18,730 bases of DNA from Candidatus Geothermarchaeota archaeon (GTDB lineage: Archaea > Thermoproteota > Nitrososphaeria > Geothermarchaeales > JDFR-13). The stretch is from NCBI GenBank assembly GCA_015522055.1, contig WAMZ01000097.1, positions 1-18,730 of the forward strand. Reading direction: 5' to 3'. Positions 14,655 through 18,730 of this stretch are shown in pieces (the stretch's first letter is position 1; every line of letters begins with the position of its first letter). Both the position numbers and the translations under genes were made by a program. A model generated the notes under the pieces. That model saw nothing but the letters and a program-made list of their open reading frames with translations. It was not told the origin of the DNA and did no database searches.

Positions 14655-15785
14655 GTGGCTAATAATTCCGAGCCTAAGGTAACACCTTGGGAAGTCGAGG
14701 GTATAGTAGACTACGAGAAGCTTATCGTCGAGTTTGGTGTAAAGAAGTTAACTAGCAGGGAGCTGGAGCTAACTAAAGAGGCTATAGGCGAGCTCCATCC
14801 ATTGATTGAGCGTGGAGTCTTCTACGCACATAGAGACTATGATGTATTCCTCAGGAAATATATTGCTGGTGAGCCGACGGCACTATATACTGGTAGAGGG
14901 CCATCGGGGTATGTTCATTTAGGGCATATTGTTCCATGGATATTCACTAAATGGCTCCAAGATAAGATGGGGATAGACCTATTCTTCGAGTTTACGGACG
15001 ACGAGAAGTTTCTATATCACAAGGAGTATACTCTAGATTATGTGCGTAAGATAACGATTGAGAATATCCTTGACTTAATATCACTAGGCTTCGAGCCTAA
15101 GAACACGCATATAATTGTAGATATAGATGATATTAGCTACCTATATGAACTGGCTGTGAGGATAGCGAAGAAGATAACATTCTCTACTATAAAGGCTGTA
15201 ATGGGCTTCAATACATCCACAAATATTGGTATGATCTTCTATCCTACACTACAGATAGCTGTCTGCTTCCTACCCACCGAGTTATATGGTGAGCAGACAC
15301 ATGTCCTTATCCCGGCCGCCATCGACCAGGATCCTTATTGGAGATTAGCTAGGGATATAGCTACAAGCCTGGGTTATCCCAAGCCGACGCAGATCCATGC
15401 CAAGTTTTTGCCGGGTCTAGGAATCGGTGGTAAGATGTCCTCCAGTCAGCCTGAGACAGCTATATTCCTTGTTGATAGGCCGGAGGATGCCAGGAAGAAG
15501 ATTATGGATGCTTACACGGGTGGGCAGCCTACCGCGGAGCTCCAGCGTAGACTGGGTGGGAACCCCGATATATGCCCTGTATACAAATATTATGAAATAC
15601 TTTTTGAGCCTGATGACGATAAGTTGAGGGAGAGATATAACGACTGTAGGAGTGGTAATTTACTATGTGGCCCTTGTAAGGCCGCCTTGGCTGATAGGGT
15701 TGTATCTTTCCTCGAGAAGCACCAGGAGAAGAGGGAGGCTATGAGGGATAGAGTAGAAGAATATTATTTACGGAACAAGTTTTAG
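14655..15785 (+). CDS. trpS: Tryptophanyl-tRNA synthetase, archaeal/eukaryal type
   Basis: A 376-residue class I aminoacyl-tRNA synthetase that charges tRNA-Trp. The first signature is HLGH (88-91) in GRGPSGYVHLGHIVPW, the second is KMSSS (260-264). The long N-terminal extension (TPWEVEG-x-VDYEKLI...FG) and the FEFTDDEKFL segment are specific to the archaeal/eukaryal TrpRS branch and separate it from TyrRS. Cysteines cluster in the C-terminal domain (CPVYKYY ... C-x8-C-GPC), which may bind metal. The start is GTG 14655, preceded by two overlapping GGTGG cores (14637-14645) at nine bases. A TATA-like run around 14590-14600 suggests its own promoter. It ends 5 bp before the convergent dipeptidase. 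Confidence 0.93.
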   Translation: MANNSEPKVTPWEVEGIVDYEKLIVEFGVKKLTSRELELTKEAIGELHPLIERGVFYAHRDYDVFLRKYIAGEPTALYTGRGPSGYVHLGHIVPWIFTKWLQDKMGIDLFFEFTDDEKFLYHKEYTLDYVRKITIENILDLISLGFEPKNTHIIVDIDDISYLYELAVRIAKKITFSTIKAVMGFNTSTNIGMIFYPTLQIAVCFLPTELYGEQTHVLIPAAIDQDPYWRLARDIATSLGYPKPTQIHAKFLPGLGIGGKMSSSQPETAIFLVDRPEDARKKIMDAYTGGQPTAELQRRLGGNPDICPVYKYYEILFEPDDDKLRERYNDCRSGNLLCGPCKAALADRVVSFLEKHQEKREAMRDRVEEYYLRNKF

Positions 15786-15790
15786 GTTAA

Positions 15791-16819
15791 TTATTTCCCC
15801 TTCCATGCCTTGCTATTCTCCTTGATGACTCGGTATGCGTTTCTCCATGCCAATTTCTCTATATCCGTCTCCCTGAGCCCATTATCGAGTAGAATGGGCC
15901 ATAGTCTATTCAATGCTGATATTCTCTTAGCGTCCCTCGGCGTCTTTATACCAAAGTAGTCGGTGCCTATCGCCAATATGTCTGGGCCATAGTTTTCATA
16001 TACAGCGGTTATATGCCGTGCTAGCGCCTCTATAGTTCCCCCTCTCCCCAACGTACTCTTTATCAATGTGAATCCTACTACACCACGATTAGCTGAGAGG
16101 GCTTCCAGTATATCGTCATCAACATTCCTAGGATGCCTCACAACCCTTGTATAGTTAGAGTGGCTTATTATAACAGGCTTCTTACTAATCTCTATCGCTT
16201 CGAGCATAGTCCCCTTACTTGAATGGGCTAGGTCTATGATTATCCCATATCTATTCATATCCATCACCAATTCCTCCCCAACTCCTGTCAGGCCATAGTC
16301 TCTTTTGGACATACATGATGCAGCGTATCTGGTGTCGTAGTTCCAAGTTAACCCTATCGCCCTGATTCCCAATCGATAAAATATTTCCAGGTAGGTCGTA
16401 TCATATAGGGCCTCGGTGCCCTCCAGGCTTATCAGGAAACCTAGCCTATCATTCGTCAGCAGTCCCTCGAGATCCTCCCTACTCATAATCAATTTAACCT
16501 GATCTTGGTACTTCTCGTGGATCAGATATATTGTGTTGATTAATTCTATTGCTCTGGTGAAGGGGGCTGAGACCGTAGGCACTACTAGCCTAGTCTTCCT
16601 CATTTTGTAGAGTCTACTAATTTCCTCCCCCCTCCTAGGTGTATATAGATTTGCAAGTGGGAAGACTGCGGTGAATATGAGCTTTACATTGGCCTTCCTA
16701 TATTCTGGTAGGTCGCCTGGCCTATTATCGTCAGCCATGTTGAAAGGTGTCCACGTCTCCTTTAGATGGATATAATAGGGTATATCTTGATGTAAATCGA
16801 ATATATATGGTCTAAGCAA
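15791..16819 (-). CDS. Membrane dipeptidase family protein (peptidase M19, renal dipeptidase-like)
   Basis: A 342-residue TIM-barrel metallohydrolase. The M19 metal residues are all present: H10-x-D12 (FDLHQD), E133 (ISLEGTE), H199 (DLAHSS) and H220 (ISHSN), with R231 and D286 (GTDYFGI) at the expected later places. M19 enzymes cleave dipeptides, often with a D-residue or dehydro-residue on the C-terminal side. There is no signal peptide or transmembrane segment, so a cytoplasmic place is likely despite the family name. The start is TTG 16819; AGGGTG precedes it and no better start lies upstream. The gene is divergent from thiI with a 61-73-bp gap and convergent with trpS. Confidence 0.88.
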   Translation of the reverse strand: MLRPYIFDLHQDIPYYIHLKETWTPFNMADDNRPGDLPEYRKANVKLIFTAVFPLANLYTPRRGEEISRLYKMRKTRLVVPTVSAPFTRAIELINTIYLIHEKYQDQVKLIMSREDLEGLLTNDRLGFLISLEGTEALYDTTYLEIFYRLGIRAIGLTWNYDTRYAASCMSKRDYGLTGVGEELVMDMNRYGIIIDLAHSSKGTMLEAIEISKKPVIISHSNYTRVVRHPRNVDDDILEALSANRGVVGFTLIKSTLGRGGTIEALARHITAVYENYGPDILAIGTDYFGIKTPRDAKRISALNRLWPILLDNGLRETDIEKLAWRNAYRVIKENSKAWKGK

Positions 16820-16892
16820 TTCTAGACACCCTAAAAACGGCTTAATTAAATAAATATAATTTTAATTCAACTATATAGGGTTGGGGTTCGAG
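16820..16892. promoter_or_regulatory. Divergent promoter region, dipeptidase and thiI
   Basis: A very AT-rich stretch (about 16843-16870) gives TATA candidates on both strands. AGGGTG on the minus strand (near 16830) precedes the dipeptidase TTG; a GGGTTGGGG stretch (about 16878-16886) precedes thiI. Confidence 0.4.
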
Positions 16893-18083
16893 ATGGAGAT
16901 ATTGGTTAGGCTTGGTGAACTCACGCTAAAGAGTGATAGGAGTAGGAGGCGTTTCCTCAGAGCCTTGATTAGAAATATTGGAGACGCCTTGGAGAGTGAG
17001 GGTTACTCAGACTATAATATTAGGAATATGTGGAGTAGGGTATTGATTGATGTTGATACTGATGAGGTTCCTATGGTTCTCAAGAGGGTTTTCGGTATTA
17101 TAAGCTTCTCTCCAGTAATCCATAGTACATATGTTTCATTGGATTCGATTGTTGAGGATGGCTACAAAATTTTTAGGGAGATGGTCGCTGGTAGGAAGTT
17201 CGCTGTCAGGGTGAAGAGGGCGGGTAGCCACGGCTTCAGGAGTATGGATGTGGCTAGGGAGCTTGGTAAGAGATTATTACCCGTCTCATCGGGTGTCGAT
17301 CTAGATAATCCTGATGTAGAGGTTTATGTGGAGATTAGGGATAAGGATGTATTTTATTTTAATGAGGTTATCGAGGGATACGGTGGCCTACCGATAGGGA
17401 CGGAGGGGGTGGCGGTATCTCTCCTATCTGGTGGATTCGACTCAGCGGTGGCTAGTTGGATGACATTGAGGAGGGGTGCCGAGGTTCATTACCTGTTCTT
17501 GAACCTGGCTGGTGAGGATTACCTGAGTGATGTACTTAAGGTTGCTGGTGTATTGGCCAAGAGGTGGAGCTATGGATATGAACCGGTTATGTATGCCGTC
17601 CCTGGAAGAGAGATTGTTATGGAGATAATGAGGACTAGGGAGGACTACTGGAATGTCTTGCTTAAGAGGGTTATGTATAGATTGGCTGAGAGGATGGCGA
17701 ATGAGATTGGGGCTGAGACTGTGATAACTGGTGAGTCGCTTGGCCAAGTTGCCAGCCAGACCATGAGGAACTTAATGGTTAGTCAAGAGGCTGTTGGGAT
17801 CCCGATTAATCGTCCATTATTTGGTATGGATAAACAGGATATCATTGACTTGGCGAGGGAGATAGGTACATATGAATACTCGGCTAAGGTTAAGGAGTAC
17901 TGTGCACTGGTTCCCAGGAGGCCTGTACTCAGGGCTTCATTAGATGTTGTTCTGAGGGAGGAGAGTAAGATGAATATGGAGGTAATTGATGACGCCTATG
18001 AAAATAAGAAGGTTATTAACCTTAGACAGATAGATATAGACCTCGAGGAAGCAGAGGGTGTGGCTGAGAGGGTATGTAAATAG
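16893..18083 (+). CDS. thiI: tRNA 4-thiouridine synthase, short form without rhodanese domain
   Basis: A 396-residue ThiI from ATG 16893; an in-frame TTG at 16881 would add four residues. Domain order is N-terminal ferredoxin-like, THUMP (about 55-165), then a PP-loop ATPase with SGGFDS (179-184), and GESLGQVASQT (about 280-290), the ThiI signature. The enzyme adenylates U8 of tRNA and inserts sulfur. C337 (KEYCAL) matches C344 of E. coli ThiI, but the C-terminal rhodanese domain with the persulfide cysteine is absent, as in many archaeal ThiI proteins, so sulfur probably comes by another route. The stop codon lies in the loop of a perfect 8-bp inverted repeat (18073-18093). Confidence 0.92.
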   Translation: MEILVRLGELTLKSDRSRRRFLRALIRNIGDALESEGYSDYNIRNMWSRVLIDVDTDEVPMVLKRVFGIISFSPVIHSTYVSLDSIVEDGYKIFREMVAGRKFAVRVKRAGSHGFRSMDVARELGKRLLPVSSGVDLDNPDVEVYVEIRDKDVFYFNEVIEGYGGLPIGTEGVAVSLLSGGFDSAVASWMTLRRGAEVHYLFLNLAGEDYLSDVLKVAGVLAKRWSYGYEPVMYAVPGREIVMEIMRTREDYWNVLLKRVMYRLAERMANEIGAETVITGESLGQVASQTMRNLMVSQEAVGIPINRPLFGMDKQDIIDLAREIGTYEYSAKVKEYCALVPRRPVLRASLDVVLREESKMNMEVIDDAYENKKVINLRQIDIDLEEAEGVAERVCK

Positions 18084-18112
18084 TGTTTACATAGTGGTAA
18101 ATAGGTCTTTAC
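18073..18112. repeat. Two tandem dyads at the end of thiI
   Basis: Two similar palindromic units lie 21 bp apart: GTAAATAGTGTTTAC (18076-18090) and GTAAATAGGTCTTTAC (18097-18112). The first extends to a perfect 8-bp inverted repeat, TATGTAAA/TTTACATA (18073-18093), with the thiI stop codon in its centre. They could form two RNA hairpins that mark the transcript end, or paired protein-binding sites on one DNA face. Confidence 0.45.
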
Positions 18113-18176
18113 ACTATATATTCCACTCCACCATTGAAAGCGTAGTAATCTCGCCGAAATCTACATTCATAATTTT

Positions 18177-18206
18177 GACCTATATAGATTTATGTTGTGA
18201 TAGGTC
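18177..18206. promoter_or_regulatory. Inverted repeat GACCTAT/ATAGGTC in front of the nucleotidyltransferase gene
   Basis: GACCTAT (18177-18183) and ATAGGTC (18200-18206) are a perfect 7-bp dyad around 16 bases, ending 16 bases before ATG 18223. A third copy, ATAGGTCT, occurs in direct orientation at 18101-18108. The left arm overlaps the likely TATA run (CTATATAG). Possible operator; weak on its own. Confidence 0.35.
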
Positions 18207-18222
18207 TATCTATCTATGGGTA

Positions 18223-18730
18223 ATGTCTAGAGAAATATGTAGGTCTGGGATGATAGAGTATAGGGAGTATAGAGATTCTGATTGGAGGCTACTTAAGATA
18301 AAGAGGGCTAGGGCAATTGAGCTGGCTAGGCCCCTTTTATCCAGGGGGATCAAGGTGTATATTTATGGTAGTCTTGCGAGGGGTGATGTGAAGCAAGATA
18401 GTGATGTTGACCTTATAGTATTGAAGCCTGTTAACCCGGTTATTATAGTTACTGCATATAATTCATGGGGTCTTAGGATTAATAGGACATTTATTATCCA
18501 GGCGACGCCGAGTCATACCCCGAAGGTTTATCTCTGGTTCGATGATGATGGTAAAGAGGTTGTTAGCTTCCCCCTAGCTGAGCTCGGGAGTAGGGAGAGT
18601 GAGTTTTTCAGGTTTGGGGGTTTGTTGGAGGCCGTGGATGGCCTAGGGTTGGAGAGGGTGCCTGGCGTCGATAAGAGGCTGATGTTCATCCAGCCTACCG
18701 ACTATGGGCATATGGGTATCTGCATATTAG
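18223..18730 (+). CDS. Minimal nucleotidyltransferase-fold protein (5' part, cut by window edge)
   Basis: Reading is open from ATG 18223 to the end of the window (169 codons). The core YIYGSLARGDVKQDSDVDLIV (45-66) is the hallmark of minimal nucleotidyltransferases: GS at 49-50 and the metal pair D61-x-D63. After it comes a mixed segment with T-P-S-H-T-P and VYLWFDDDGKEV that resembles archaeal predicted nucleotidyltransferases (COG1665-like) rather than two-component MNT/HEPN toxins, which are much shorter. The substrate is unknown. No HEPN gene is visible upstream. A second in-frame ATG at 18250 is an alternative start. Neighbouring inverted repeats (18177-18206) lie over its probable promoter. 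Confidence 0.7.
   Translation, partial: MSREICRSGMIEYREYRDSDWRLLKIKRARAIELARPLLSRGIKVYIYGSLARGDVKQDSDVDLIVLKPVNPVIIVTAYNSWGLRINRTFIIQATPSHTPKVYLWFDDDGKEVVSFPLAELGSRESEFFRFGGLLEAVDGLGLERVPGVDKRLMFIQPTDYGHMGICIL

Noticed and set aside
1..18730. Frequent CTATATA and TATATAG words as a possible dispersed repeat
   Set aside because: They arise from common Ile (ATA), Tyr (TAT) and Arg (AGG) codons and from AT-rich gaps; no fixed length, spacing or flanks.
18223..18730. MNT part of an MNT/HEPN toxin-antitoxin pair
   Set aside because: The frame is already longer than a typical MNT antitoxin and continues past the edge, the later region resembles larger archaeal nucleotidyltransferases, and no HEPN gene is visible upstream.

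Overview
The window looks like a chromosomal segment of a thermophilic archaeon, most likely in the Thermoprotei (crenarchaeal) range. The support is a tetraether-lipid synthase homologue, a geranylgeranyl-reductase-family flavoprotein, archaeal-type TrpRS, short ThiI, HemK2/Mtq2-like methyltransferase and a RecJ-like DHH protein. Genes are tightly packed, arginine is mostly AGG and isoleucine often ATA. Many starts sit just after a GGTGG or GGTGA Shine-Dalgarno core, while others look leaderless behind a TATA box. Genus-level placement is not possible from the sequence alone. No rRNA, tRNA, CRISPR array, insertion sequence or phage gene was found, and no stretch above about 300 bp lacks a gene.

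Layout. 1-516 (+): 3' part of a GGR-family FAD oxidoreductase, cut by the window edge. 521-1783 (-): AAA_14/DUF4143-type ATPase whose Walker A and nuclease-like motifs look degenerate. 1988-4009 (+): a two-gene unit of a tandem-SIS protein with a 6-phospho-3-hexuloisomerase-like second half and a spore-photoproduct-lyase-like radical SAM protein. 4108-5982 (+): Tes-like radical SAM enzyme, followed by a small unknown gene (6017-6418) that overlaps tail-to-tail with an XRE-type regulator (-). 6971-7651 (+): metallo-beta-lactamase-fold hydrolase divergent from that regulator; the gap between them carries four perfect small dyads. 7668-10474 (-): SPPY-type methyltransferase, nicotinamidase, and DHH/DHHA1 phosphoesterase. 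10577-15785 (+): HemK2-like methyltransferase, thrB-thrC (overlapping), NADP-type isocitrate dehydrogenase, TrpRS. 15791-16819 (-): M19 dipeptidase. 16893-18083 (+): ThiI. 18223-end (+): start of a minimal nucleotidyltransferase, cut by the window edge.

Most genes are housekeeping: membrane lipid maturation (GGR, Tes), threonine synthesis (thrB, thrC), NADPH and 2-oxoglutarate supply (icd), NAD salvage (pncA), translation (trpS, HemK2, thiI) and DNA/RNA metabolism (DHH, methyltransferase). The less ordinary parts are the tandem-SIS/radical-SAM pair, the degenerate ATPase, the dyad-rich regulator/MBL promoter region, the compact isocitrate dehydrogenase with E. coli-type NADP determinants, and the tandem phased dyads at the end of thiI. 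I did not find a clear new multi-gene defence or mobile system.
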